From IMG/VR virus record IMGVR_UViG_3300020471_001086, positions 1 through 22,990 of that record: a DNA stretch of 22,990 nucleotides; one strand, written 5' to 3'. The notes beneath the pieces were generated by a model. It made no database searches. It was not told where the DNA came from and was given only the letters and a program-made list of their open reading frames with translations. The DNA is from a virus. Positions 6,404 through 14,525 of the stretch are shown here, one piece after another. Within the stretch, counting starts at the first letter, position 1. Every line of letters starts with the position of its first letter. A program made the translations under genes and the position numbers.

Positions 6404-6833
6404 GTGACTCCATTAACTCCTCTAGTTCCCCATCCGTAATAATTTTATCCAGTACTTCTAAATCTGACTCCTTCATGTTTGGATATAGTTGCATCAATTG
6501 TTTCATAGACTTGTTAGCAACCTTTTTCATTGGCTTTATCCATGGATGAAATTGTCTTGTCTCTGTGCCACACATCGCAGTAAGTATCCAACAAAGTTTT
6601 TTGTGTTTGCTTGATAACGTGAACAAATGTTTATTAACGCATTCGTTAACCATTTCTATGTAATGTTCAACAAAAAATGGATCTTTGTTCGCTATGCTTG
6701 AAGCATATCTCATCAACATAAATGGAGAATATAATGATTTTTCATGATCATCTATTCTGTCATAATAATCTTTGTTACGATAGTCTACTGCTTGTAGTCC
6801 ACTTTTAAGTTCGAAAAATTTTCGCTTCGTCAT
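6390..6833 (-). CDS. 62: Probable clamp-loader small subunit, gp62-like
   Basis: A 147-residue helical protein. The pattern SLYSPFMLMRYASSI (33-47), then a helix with VNECVNKHLFTL, then HKKLCWILTAMCG and HPWIKPMKK matches the layout of marine T4-like gp62: PFxxxRxLS, xNxxxxHLxxLxxK, and a conserved Trp-Lys near the end of the core. In T4, gp62 with the ATPase gp44 loads the gp45 sliding clamp. Neither gp44 nor gp45 is in the window, so the usual 62-44-45 neighbourhood is not there to confirm it. The gene overlaps both neighbours (29 and 14 bases). The call rests on pattern similarity from memory and could be wrong. Confidence 0.55.
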   Translation of the reverse strand: MTKRKFFELKSGLQAVDYRNKDYYDRIDDHEKSLYSPFMLMRYASSIANKDPFFVEHYIEMVNECVNKHLFTLSSKHKKLCWILTAMCGTETRQFHPWIKPMKKVANKSMKQLMQLYPNMKESDLEVLDKIITDGELEELMESHGIN

Positions 6834-7050
6834 ACTTTAATCCAAATAATGTTGCACTCTTGGCATCAACAAAATGTAATTTTAACTTATTATTCATTTG
6901 TGTCATACCGGAAAGTTTTTTATTAAACTTTTCTTTTACCAACCAATCAAAAAATTTAACTGGCCAATCTTTGTCCATCCAAACATAAGCACCCTCTATT
7001 TTCATTATTGGTGCTTTCAACCTAACAGTTTTTTTACCAGCAAGAGCCAT
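6805..7050 (-). CDS. Small conserved protein of unknown function
   Basis: An 81-residue basic protein (MALAGKKTVRLKAPIMKIEG). It has a Trp-rich middle (AYVWMDKDWPVKFFDWLV) and a segment KLSGMTQMNNKLKLHFVD that would fit a small alpha/beta fold. It overlaps the upstream 167-aa gene by 17 bases and the gp62-like gene by 29 bases, so it is part of the same translationally coupled run. It is not the RegA repressor, to which I see no resemblance. No function can be given. Confidence 0.7.
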   Translation of the reverse strand: MALAGKKTVRLKAPIMKIEGAYVWMDKDWPVKFFDWLVKEKFNKKLSGMTQMNNKLKLHFVDAKSATLFGLKYDEAKIFRT

Positions 7051-7537
7051 AATCTACTTGTTCACATTGTCTTGAAATATCTTTAACAAAATAAGCACAC
7101 GTTGGTTTAGGTCCATCGCTTAAAGGCACAGCAAGTAGTTGACCCGATTTAATTTTAGGAAAATACCATTTCACTTCTGTGTATATGTCAACAATATCAA
7201 TTGGAAAAAATTCAGGTTTATGGCTCGATAAAGGATTAAATGTAAATGCATCGAAGCCTCTATCGTTTAAACTTGTTATTGGTAGTACGTGCATTTCTTG
7301 TTGTCCCCATTCACCTATAAGCATCTTCCAATCCAATGGCATTTTTATTTTATGTTCTCCTATTGTAAGAACTGCCGCAGGTGCATTAAAACTTTCAAGA
7401 AATATTAATGGTATGTAAAAGAAGTCCGGCTCTTCAGGATTTGAGTTATCTAACACGGCAAACCGTAATTTTTCATCCACGTATTCTGGAATCTTTTCTA
7501 ATGTATAAGATGCGTTATCTAGTGTAAGGATTTTCAT
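7034..7537 (-). CDS. Conserved T4-like phage protein of unknown function, next to uvsW
   Basis: A 167-residue protein with beta-strand-rich sequence and the conserved-looking blocks YIPLIFLESFNAPAAVLTIG (41-60), HKIKMPLDW, LPITSLNDRGFDAFTFNPL and CAYFVKDISRQCE near the C-terminus. It resembles a protein I have seen beside replication genes in marine T4-like phages, with no assigned role. It overlaps the uvsW 3' end by 23 bases. No catalytic motif, membrane segment or signal peptide is visible. Confidence 0.75.
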   Translation of the reverse strand: MKILTLDNASYTLEKIPEYVDEKLRFAVLDNSNPEEPDFFYIPLIFLESFNAPAAVLTIGEHKIKMPLDWKMLIGEWGQQEMHVLPITSLNDRGFDAFTFNPLSSHKPEFFPIDIVDIYTEVKWYFPKIKSGQLLAVPLSDGPKPTCAYFVKDISRQCEQVDYGSCW

Positions 7538-8981
7538 AATCTATTTTCTCTATATTATAAGGATAATTTGCCTCTTTGTAAAACTTTTTTCTTTGTGTAA
7601 GGTGTCTTTTTGCAAACTTACAACTGCTAGTTATATCCCAAATTTGCACGTGATCTTTGTCCTGTGCTTTACGTATTCCTCTACCTATACTTTGAATTAC
7701 ACGGACAAAACTTTTGCCAGGCTCAAGTAAAACCAAATTAAAAATACGAGGAATGTTAATACCAACACTAGCCACTCCGTATGTTGCAATAATAATTTTA
7801 CTTTTTGCAGTAGATACTTCATCGTAATGTTCCTTCCTGTCCTCTGTTTTTGTTGCTCCGGATATAAACACTGAATCTTTTATTTTCTTTTCTAATAACT
7901 GTCCTGCAGATATTCTGTCAACAAGTATCAAAGTATTCCCTGAACTTGCTATGGTATCTATTGTTTTAGCAATCCAAGTCATTCTTGTATTGTCTGTTGT
8001 AAGCCATTTTAATTCTTCTTGATAAGTTTTAAATTCTGGATGGTCTTGTGTTTGCAGAACATTAACATGACAATTTGCAAGTACACCTTTGTCTTGCAAT
8101 TCTTTTGCAGGAATCCTATTTGTTACTTCTCCTATAGATACCTTTATTCCCATAAATTCGTAATCTGCTTTTGGCACAGTTCCGGTAAGTCCCCAACGTA
8201 TGCCACAATGTGCAAAAGGACCTGTAAGTAATCTTTTCAACACATCCGCTTTGGCCATATGCACCTCGTCAATAATCACAGTATTAATTCCTTGAATAAA
8301 TTCTTTAAACTCTGTTGTGTGTTCGTCTTTTGCTTTTTTGTCAAGCACGTTTAGTGATTGCCAAGTTGCAATAGTATTGTATCGACCAATTTCTTTTCTA
8401 TCTCCATAGTACACTCCCGTATCTAAATTACAAGCAAGAAAGTCTTCTTCGGTTTGCGTAACAAGACTTTTGTTTGGAACTATTGTGATTGTACGTCCAT
8501 ATGGTTCGACCAATTGGCACAATGCCGCTGTAATAATAGTTTTACCTGCACCTGTGGCAATCTCTTGAATAGATTGTGGTGCTTCGATAAACTTATTAAT
8601 TGTTTCAACTTGATAATCACGTAACTCGATAGGTTGTCCTGCACATGGATGATTTTCCGGCCAATTTATATTTGAAAGAAAGTTTTTATTGATTGCTTTA
8701 AATTCAAAGTCGTGTTTAGTTCTTCTATCTTCTAGTTCTACATAAACACCGCCATCTTCCAGTATGGGTAATATTTGTTCGACTAAACTTAGATATGTTG
8801 TGCCGCCAAGACCAAAAAAAGCAATCTTGCCATCCCATCTACCCAACTTGACCGCAGGTAAGTGAAACGCATATGGTACTTGATATTTGAATTTGTTGTG
8901 TAAACGTTGCCTCCATTTGAGATCTAAATTCTCAAATTTCACATTGACTTCGTCTTTGATTACCAATTTACATGAACTCAT
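7515..8981 (-). CDS. uvsW: UvsW-type superfamily 2 DNA helicase
   Basis: UvsW unwinds branched DNA, regresses stalled forks and switches T4 from origin- to recombination-dependent replication. The 488-residue protein has a UvsW-like N-terminal domain (1-115), then DYQVETI (122-128), Walker A ATGAGKT (142-148), the DEVH box (238-241), TGT (266-268) and helicase motif VI QSIGRGIR (430-437). The length is close to T4 UvsW (503 aa). Its ATG overlaps the stop of the upstream HARP-like gene by four bases (ATGA), so the two proteins are probably made together from the promoter at 10346-10373. Confidence 0.93.
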   Translation of the reverse strand: MSSCKLVIKDEVNVKFENLDLKWRQRLHNKFKYQVPYAFHLPAVKLGRWDGKIAFFGLGGTTYLSLVEQILPILEDGGVYVELEDRRTKHDFEFKAINKNFLSNINWPENHPCAGQPIELRDYQVETINKFIEAPQSIQEIATGAGKTIITAALCQLVEPYGRTITIVPNKSLVTQTEEDFLACNLDTGVYYGDRKEIGRYNTIATWQSLNVLDKKAKDEHTTEFKEFIQGINTVIIDEVHMAKADVLKRLLTGPFAHCGIRWGLTGTVPKADYEFMGIKVSIGEVTNRIPAKELQDKGVLANCHVNVLQTQDHPEFKTYQEELKWLTTDNTRMTWIAKTIDTIASSGNTLILVDRISAGQLLEKKIKDSVFISGATKTEDRKEHYDEVSTAKSKIIIATYGVASVGINIPRIFNLVLLEPGKSFVRVIQSIGRGIRKAQDKDHVQIWDITSSCKFAKRHLTQRKKFYKEANYPYNIEKIDYENPYTR

Positions 8982-10315
8982 ACTTTAATAATTGCCTTTG
9001 TATTATCAAACCTCATGGGTCTATTACTAGTATAATACAACTTCTTAGGCAAATTATCAAGAAAGATTTTCAAATTACCGCCACCGCTTGACCAATAACC
9101 ACCACCTATATCCATGATTGCTGTTTTAGGTTCAAACTTTGATCTTATTTGTGTCCTTGTAATTTTGTTTCTCATAAAATAAACTTTGGTATTCTGGTCA
9201 ATATACTTAAACTGTTTTGACATCTGTATGATCTCATGAATCTTGTCTTTAAGGTCTCTGTCCGCTCTCATATCATTTACCCATTCTCCTAAATTGCCTT
9301 CACGTCTATCAGCATCAAAACCCCATGATATCTGTTTGTAAATATCTACACCGTTGGCTTCAAACGTTTTAATCCAGTTCCAAATTTCTTCAACAGTATC
9401 TCGAGAATCCAACTCACCACTCACAGGCATAATTATAGGCCAACTATCTAAATCGTCTAACATCCTTACTATGCTATCACGACTATAAACGTTGCTATCA
9501 ATCCACATATATGTACTATGACTGGTTGCTACTTTGTAAGTTAAAGGACACATTCCTTCGTTCCAACCTTTTGCTGGTATCTTAGGCACTGCCAATCCAA
9601 CAGATTTTAACTTATCTACCGATCTAATTAGATCTTTTTCTACACCATTCCAATACTCTTGCAATGATTCTGGAGCATTTTGTATAGCAATACTATTGTC
9701 AGCAAATACCGCCACTGGTTTTTTGAAACTGTTTTTTTCTTTTCTTATTTCATAAAATAGATCAATTAAAGTTTGATCGCTAAATTTAAAATCATATCTA
9801 ACAGCAATCAAAGTACAATAGTAACAAGTAACATCGGTGGCCTTTATTGTCCATTTTTTTGATTCTCCATCATATCTACAAGTGCCTGAAGGCAGTCCTT
9901 TTTTGTCTTTTAAAACTCTTATTAATGAAATTATTTTTTTGTTGTAAGGAAATTTAAGTTCTATCCATTCACCATTATCGTCCTCATATTTTTCAATTGA
10001 TTTATCCCAATCAATTTTTCTGAAAGGATGATCAAAAACAGGTGTATCCAGCAAAGGACGGATATCAATGCTGTGCCTCTCAAAGCCACAGGCATATCTT
10101 TTCAATAAAATTACTGCAAGTTTGGCCTGTTTTTCAGTCCATGGATATTGTGCATCAGCAAGACTGTGTACTGTTTGTCTGTCCTTAGGATGTGTGTAAA
10201 CTTTGGGTCTAGATTTATATGCACCTATATTATCCCAAAAAAATTCATTATATGCTAGTATTTTGAGTGCTTCGTTTACTGTTTTTGGCATTTTAGACTC
10301 TGTTATTTCTGGCAT
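8978..10315 (-). CDS. Large protein with a HARP-like segment, coupled to uvsW
   Basis: A 445-residue protein, not recognised as a whole. Residues ~118-180 (KFPYNKKIISLIRVLK, then RYDGESKKWTI, then LIAVRYDFKFSD) follow the pattern of the HARP domain, the fork-DNA-binding module of the SMARCAL1 annealing helicase: a strand, a helix with LIxxLK, YDxxxKxW and a final hydrophobic strand. The N-terminus (1-80) is helical with the motif WTEKQAKLAVILLKRY. The C-terminal half contains an aspartate/tryptophan-rich region and ends in a GGGYWSSGGG loop. No Walker motif is seen, so it lacks its own recognisable ATPase. It is the first gene behind a sigma70-type promoter and overlaps uvsW by four bases, which suggests a fork-remodelling partner for UvsW. 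The HARP assignment is by eye only. Confidence 0.6.
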   Translation of the reverse strand: MPEITESKMPKTVNEALKILAYNEFFWDNIGAYKSRPKVYTHPKDRQTVHSLADAQYPWTEKQAKLAVILLKRYACGFERHSIDIRPLLDTPVFDHPFRKIDWDKSIEKYEDDNGEWIELKFPYNKKIISLIRVLKDKKGLPSGTCRYDGESKKWTIKATDVTCYYCTLIAVRYDFKFSDQTLIDLFYEIRKEKNSFKKPVAVFADNSIAIQNAPESLQEYWNGVEKDLIRSVDKLKSVGLAVPKIPAKGWNEGMCPLTYKVATSHSTYMWIDSNVYSRDSIVRMLDDLDSWPIIMPVSGELDSRDTVEEIWNWIKTFEANGVDIYKQISWGFDADRREGNLGEWVNDMRADRDLKDKIHEIIQMSKQFKYIDQNTKVYFMRNKITRTQIRSKFEPKTAIMDIGGGYWSSGGGNLKIFLDNLPKKLYYTSNRPMRFDNTKAIIKV

Positions 10316-10345
10316 AAATTTAGATAATTAATAGTATATAATTCA

Positions 10346-10373
10346 ATTATAACAGAAATGGTAAAAAGGTCAA
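10346..10373 (-). promoter_or_regulatory. Sigma70-type early promoter for the HARP-like/uvsW operon
   Basis: On the minus strand TTGACC (10373-10368), a 16-base spacer and TATAAT (10351-10346) preceded by TGT, that is an extended -10 (TGnTATAAT). The expected transcript start near 10339 leaves a leader of about 25 bases before the ATG at 10315. The -35 box overlaps the region just upstream of the divergent SprT-like gene. A plus-strand TATAAT at 10337-10342 could serve that gene, although no good -35 is seen for it. Confidence 0.75.
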
Positions 10374-10376
10374 CCT

Positions 10377-10844
10377 ATGAAAAAGAAGTCACATAACCAG
10401 CGAAAATCACTTAAGAAGCAGTTCGCTAGATCACTTGCTCTTAAGGAAAATGTTGTATGGTATAAACCTACTCCTTATGTTGCTAATATTTGGTTCAGTA
10501 GACTTAACAAACTGTTATTTGGTAATAGACTGCATGGAGTAGAAATTAGAATCAAAAAATTACATCATGATTGGGGAAGATGTGTGGCCGATTGGGATAA
10601 TAGAAAATGCAGAAAAGGAACGTTCAACCAAAGAATTATACCATTCCAAAAAACCGAAGTATATCATTACATTGAATTGCATTGTAAGTTTCCTACATGG
10701 AAAGATTTCATAGAGACATTGGCACACGAAATGGTGCACCTATATCAGATGTCTGTGATGAAAGATCCTTACTCAAATCACAATGAAAATTTCTACGCCT
10801 TTAGAGAAAAATTTTCTAAGGTCGGCCTAAGATTATATCGTTAA
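10377..10844 (+). CDS. SprT-like zinc metalloprotease-fold protein
   Basis: A 155-residue protein with the zinc-binding helix LAHEMVHLYQ: H117, E118 and H121 form HExxH, and H135 in SNHNENFY is the likely third ligand, as in SprT/Spartan proteins. The N-terminus is highly basic (KKKSHNQRKSLKKQFAR), which would suit DNA binding. Cellular SPRTN digests proteins crosslinked to DNA; a similar repair or processing role in phage is inferred. It is divergent from the HARP-like/uvsW operon, and its last 29 bases overlap the convergent MptE-like gene. Confidence 0.85.
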   Translation: MKKKSHNQRKSLKKQFARSLALKENVVWYKPTPYVANIWFSRLNKLLFGNRLHGVEIRIKKLHHDWGRCVADWDNRKCRKGTFNQRIIPFQKTEVYHYIELHCKFPTWKDFIETLAHEMVHLYQMSVMKDPYSNHNENFYAFREKFSKVGLRLYR

Positions 10845-11565
10845 ACCTTTTATAAGTCATTAACCTACTGTTACCTAGGTCGGTTCCTGTCTGCATATGA
10901 TTTAGATAATCAGGTGGATCGTCATGCACTACTGTGAAGTTTATGTAAGGACGCATTTTTAAATGATCCCTAAACTGTTTGTACCAACCCTCAAATATTT
11001 TATCATCATTACGTTTTCCATAACACTCGGTGTCTTGGTATATGTTGTTAAGTTGATTCTTTCCGTACTCTCTAAAATCAAATCCTAACAAATACATATC
11101 TTTGTGGCCGTGAACTCCTGCTGTCCAAAAGGCCGCATTTCCTGATATCCAATGCGGATTGTTTGGAATCAAATGCAATTTACCTTTGCCGTGTGCTCTG
11201 TTTACTTCTAAACTAGGAGCATAGTGAATACATTTTTCGTAGACCTTATCCTCAAGCATTTTTACAGTCATTTTAGTATCAACACTAAAAATATAGTCAG
11301 GAATAAAATCTCTATACAATGCATTACAGCCATAAGTCTGTCCGGTCTCTTTCAAAGTTGTAAGATCAAACCCTTTCCTAGAAGGTCCGTTTCCGATGAT
11401 GTACGCATTACCTCTTGGTTTTGCTTTTACTCTATCTTCCATGTATGCAGTATTCTTAACTTTTTTGCCTTGCTTTATTGTGATATTAGTAACAATAGTT
11501 TCGCCTGTGTAAGGCTCCCATGGAATTTCTTGTATTTCTGGTTTGCCTAAATTTATTGTTTTCAT
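10816..11565 (-). CDS. MptE/DUF115-like Rossmann protein, possible glycan enzyme
   Basis: A 249-residue protein. The block AYIIGNGPSRKGFDLTTLK (54-72) with the GxGPS loop, then YGCNALYRDFIPDYIFSVD (78-96), matches the pattern of the DUF115/6-hydroxymethylpterin pyrophosphokinase MptE-like family. Many members sit in flagellin- or surface-glycosylation clusters and are related to sialyltransferase-like folds. HWISGNAAFWTAGVHGHKD and YLLGFDFREYG follow in the centre. It is the last gene of the glycan block, and its start overlaps the 64-aa gene by four bases. Activity is not predictable from sequence. Confidence 0.65.
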   Translation of the reverse strand: MKTINLGKPEIQEIPWEPYTGETIVTNITIKQGKKVKNTAYMEDRVKAKPRGNAYIIGNGPSRKGFDLTTLKETGQTYGCNALYRDFIPDYIFSVDTKMTVKMLEDKVYEKCIHYAPSLEVNRAHGKGKLHLIPNNPHWISGNAAFWTAGVHGHKDMYLLGFDFREYGKNQLNNIYQDTECYGKRNDDKIFEGWYKQFRDHLKMRPYINFTVVHDDPPDYLNHMQTGTDLGNSRLMTYKRFNDIILGRP

Positions 11566-11756
11566 GACGTGTATGGCTCCATTAATTTGTCAAAATATTT
11601 TTTTGTTATTTGTTTTAATTCCACAGCATCGGCACCGTCTTTATAAAATTGTTTTACATCTTTCATGATCATTTTGTAAGGCATATAACCAAAGTGATAA
11701 GTTTCTGTTTTATTTTTTGTAGTAACTTTTGCTTCATAAAAACAATCTCGTTTCAT
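11562..11756 (-). CDS. Small protein of unknown function in the glycan block
   Basis: A 64-residue protein (MKRDCFYEAKVTTKNKTETY) with a short strand-rich start and a helical, lysine-rich end. No motif or membrane segment is seen. It is held in place by a one-base overlap (TAATG) with the upstream glycosyltransferase stop and a four-base overlap with the MptE-like start, so it is probably translated. The family is not recognised. Confidence 0.65.
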   Translation of the reverse strand: MKRDCFYEAKVTTKNKTETYHFGYMPYKMIMKDVKQFYKDGADAVELKQITKKYFDKLMEPYTS

Positions 11757-12625
11757 TATAGATACCTATCTTTTAACCTTGCTTTTATCCTTTCCCATGG
11801 GATACCCTGTTGTATTTCTTTTTCCCACCATTCTGTATAGGCTAGTTTGTTTGCCCAATTTTTCCTATTTGGCATGGCAGGTGTGTTTATATCAGCAAGA
11901 CTTTCGTTACCAACTTCATAACACAAACTAGATGCTGATACAAAAACAGGAACACCTTCGAGAACAGATTCAATGGCAGGGTTTGATGAATGATTTACAA
12001 CTGCCCATGTTTGTCCTAAAGTTGCTTTAAAGTCTGTATCGTCATACGTTGACCAATCTCGTTTGGGCATTCTAATAAAAACATCTTTAAATTTTTCTGT
12101 GTCAAAACTTATTTGATTTCTCGGATGAGGTCGTACCAATATTGGTCTAGTGGTGTATTTTCTAATTTCAGTAATTTGTTTTTTAATCCATTTACCCATT
12201 TTAGGAAGTCCTATCCATTGTTGACTTGTATCGTGTTGTCCACATAATACAATCATGTCACCACTACTGTTCCACGGTTTCATTTCCTTTTGGAATAAAG
12301 GCCACCTTTTATCATCAAATTCTTGATTGGCAAAATCTGCGTCTCTGTTTATTCCATTGATTCCTATTTTAAAAGTTTCGTTTCTTTTCAATCCACCTAC
12401 TTCTAACACAATTACAGGTCTATTAGTTTTCCTATAGTCTTCCCAAATCTTTCTGTTACCTTCCATTCGTCCACGCCACAACACTGACCAAATTACAGCG
12501 ACATCGGCATTTTTGTTTTCATTGATGTAAACATCATGCCCGTCTTTCTTTAAACTTTCGATGAATGCTTTGAAAATAGGTTTGGAGTTCAAACTTCCGA
12601 ATTCTGGATAACAAGCAATTTGCAT
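11756..12625 (-). CDS. GT-B-like capsule/surface glycosyltransferase, paralogue 1
   Basis: A 289-residue protein resembling capsule-polysaccharide export/biosynthesis (KpsS/CDP-glycerol transferase-like) GT-B proteins. RPHPRN at 165-170 and the C-terminal nucleotide-sugar region NHSSNPAIESVLEGVPVFVS (211-230) are the key blocks. SLADINTPAMPNRKNWANKL (242-261) follows. The same closing arrangement (serine-rich loop, acidic residue, GxPVF, then IETP-like and LAY-like elements) recurs in three other genes of this block. The donor and acceptor sugars are unknown. Both ends overlap neighbours by one base. Confidence 0.7.
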   Translation of the reverse strand: MQIACYPEFGSLNSKPIFKAFIESLKKDGHDVYINENKNADVAVIWSVLWRGRMEGNRKIWEDYRKTNRPVIVLEVGGLKRNETFKIGINGINRDADFANQEFDDKRWPLFQKEMKPWNSSGDMIVLCGQHDTSQQWIGLPKMGKWIKKQITEIRKYTTRPILVRPHPRNQISFDTEKFKDVFIRMPKRDWSTYDDTDFKATLGQTWAVVNHSSNPAIESVLEGVPVFVSASSLCYEVGNESLADINTPAMPNRKNWANKLAYTEWWEKEIQQGIPWERIKARLKDRYL

Positions 12626-13542
12626 TAGTTCCCCTTGTTGCCTTTTGCAACTTTGTTTACAATATCTTCTTTTTGTTTAGGATCAAACTTTACTCCACTA
12701 AATGGATCATAGGATTCTACATTTTTCCAATAGTCTTCTTGACGTTTGACTCTTAAATCACTTGCAGAACTTTTACCTTTAACTTTTCTTTTGCCTTTCA
12801 TGTGGTCTATATATTCGCCTAGTACACTATTAATAAACACATGATGTCCTCTTGCACCAGCACCCTTGCCAATATCTACACCTTCGTTTGGTGCAATTCT
12901 TTTTACAACTTGCCAAAACAAATAACTGTCGTGCCATTCTAATTCCTCAAAAATAGTATCTTTGATATACATATCAGTCCAATAACTCATAAATTCTTTT
13001 ATCTTTGGATGTGTTTTGTTGTAACAGACCCAGCCACATTCGGGATATTTTTCTCCTCTGCCTAAAAAGTTAACAAGTTTATCGCTAGGCAATAATCCTG
13101 TTACAAACTCTGTTGTAATTTTTCTAAAAGTAAATGTATCAGCATCTAACCATAACATATATTCTTCGGGCCATGTTCTAATTGCATGATCAACTGCAAA
13201 CGTTTTGTGTGCAAATCTAACTGCGTCCCATAGGTATGATCCTTTGCCTTTATCTTTATCACCAGCGGCAGGACTACGTTTTACTCCACCGGGTATCTCT
13301 TGTAGTTCACCATTTGCAACAGGATCGTTTTTATGTTTCTCTTTAAACTTAACTAGTTCCGGATTGGCTTCATGTATGTCAACAAATACTACTTTTTCGT
13401 TCTGTAAGTTAGGTTTGTCCCCTTCGTAGTAAGCATATAATTTTACATCGTCCGGCCAAAATTCTATATGGCTTTCGATCATTCTTTGTGCATAAACATT
13501 CCATCTATTAGGAGGAAATGTTGTAACTACGCCTAATTTCAT
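12625..13542 (-). CDS. GT-A-like glycosyltransferase
   Basis: A 305-residue protein starting MKLGVVTTFPPNRWNVYAQR at the ATG at 13542. An ORF extension to 13608 is rejected because it runs into the upstream gene, whose stop overlaps this ATG by one base (TAATG). The DxD motif of GT-A enzymes is D133-A-D135 in YMLWLDADTFTF, which binds the metal and nucleotide-sugar. A tryptophan-rich region with WHDSYLFWQVV and a basic C-terminal segment follow. The likely role is sugar transfer in the glycan block; the sugar is unknown. Confidence 0.7.
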   Translation of the reverse strand: MKLGVVTTFPPNRWNVYAQRMIESHIEFWPDDVKLYAYYEGDKPNLQNEKVVFVDIHEANPELVKFKEKHKNDPVANGELQEIPGGVKRSPAAGDKDKGKGSYLWDAVRFAHKTFAVDHAIRTWPEEYMLWLDADTFTFRKITTEFVTGLLPSDKLVNFLGRGEKYPECGWVCYNKTHPKIKEFMSYWTDMYIKDTIFEELEWHDSYLFWQVVKRIAPNEGVDIGKGAGARGHHVFINSVLGEYIDHMKGKRKVKGKSSASDLRVKRQEDYWKNVESYDPFSGVKFDPKQKEDIVNKVAKGNKGN

Positions 13543-14525
13543 TATAGTCCTAACCTTTCTTTGAATCTTTTGTAAACAGTTCCGTCTCTGATTTCTTGTA
13601 TGCTCCACATCTTATATCCAAGATCATTTAACCATTGAGTACGATCTGGATATTCTGGTGTTTCTATTTTAGTTAAATCTGTGTTTGCTACAGGCCAACA
13701 AATTGCAAGATCTGACGTAACAAAGGTAGGGATACCACGAACGCAGGAATCGACACTGGCAGTAGAATTGTGAGTAACAACAGCATGACAATTAGTTATT
13801 ACATCTTGAAAGTTGAATCTGTAGTACTTTTTCTCGTCACCTGCAAAATGTTTTTGTGTAAATTGCATCTCTATATCTTCGGGAAATTCTTTTCTTCTAT
13901 CATCCATAACTGCTACATGATTTGGATGTGGACGAACAATAAATTTTCTTTTAGTTAATGGTCTTAATTTTTCATAGACACCATTGAACCACTCTACAGG
14001 ATCAAGTTCGTTCATGCTCCAATTATCTTTAGGCTGAAGTACAAATAGTATTGGATCTTCTGGTTTAGATTTTCTCCATTCTTCGTGTTTTACTTTAAAT
14101 TTTTTCTTCATCATTTCCCATCTATCCGATGGACTGTTGTCTGCTAGAAAGTTTCCATCGTTCATGGGTGTGTAAAGTGCTACTCTAAAATGATGATCAG
14201 GACTTGTAGATGTGTTTCCAAAACTTGATAGCACTCCACCGTCAAATGTTATTAACGGAATCTTTTGTGCTCTACATTTATCTGCTAGTTCTCTTCTACG
14301 TCCTTTTGTATGATGCATTTGATTAGATCCACCGTAGCCAAACATAGCACAGATTGGTGCAGTTGGTTCCATCTCGCCTTCGACAGTTGGTCCTGCTCTG
14401 TCTTCGTTTACAATTATAGGTTCGTCGCCTGCCGCCTTGACTCCTTCGGCCAAGTGATAAAGCAACTCCCAACTATTACCACGTTTTCTGTCTTTTACAG
14501 TTCTTCTAAAAATTTCACATTTCAT
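13542..14525 (-). CDS. GT-B-like capsule/surface glycosyltransferase, paralogue 2
   Basis: A 327-residue protein with IVRPHPNHVAV (RPHP 198-201), a histidine/serine block THNSTASVDSCVRGIPTFV (251-269) and a closing segment LTKIETPEYPDRTQWLNDLG (284-303). These match paralogue 1 in order and spacing. The N-terminus includes MFGYGGSNQMHHTKGRRREL, a glycine-rich turn near the expected first Rossmann unit. It overlaps paralogue 3 by 11 bases upstream and the GT-A gene by one base downstream. Confidence 0.7.
   Translation of the reverse strand: MKCEIFRRTVKDRKRGNSWELLYHLAEGVKAAGDEPIIVNEDRAGPTVEGEMEPTAPICAMFGYGGSNQMHHTKGRRRELADKCRAQKIPLITFDGGVLSSFGNTSTSPDHHFRVALYTPMNDGNFLADNSPSDRWEMMKKKFKVKHEEWRKSKPEDPILFVLQPKDNWSMNELDPVEWFNGVYEKLRPLTKRKFIVRPHPNHVAVMDDRRKEFPEDIEMQFTQKHFAGDEKKYYRFNFQDVITNCHAVVTHNSTASVDSCVRGIPTFVTSDLAICWPVANTDLTKIETPEYPDRTQWLNDLGYKMWSIQEIRDGTVYKRFKERLGL

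Noticed and set aside
6805-7050. RegA translational repressor, which neighbours gp62 in T4
   Set aside because: Length and residues do not match RegA; only the position is suggestive.
13543-13608. Longer N-terminus for the GT-A gene
   Set aside because: The extra 22 residues lie within the upstream gene. The internal ATG at 13542 has the TAATG overlap typical of this genome and begins a normal GT-A first strand.
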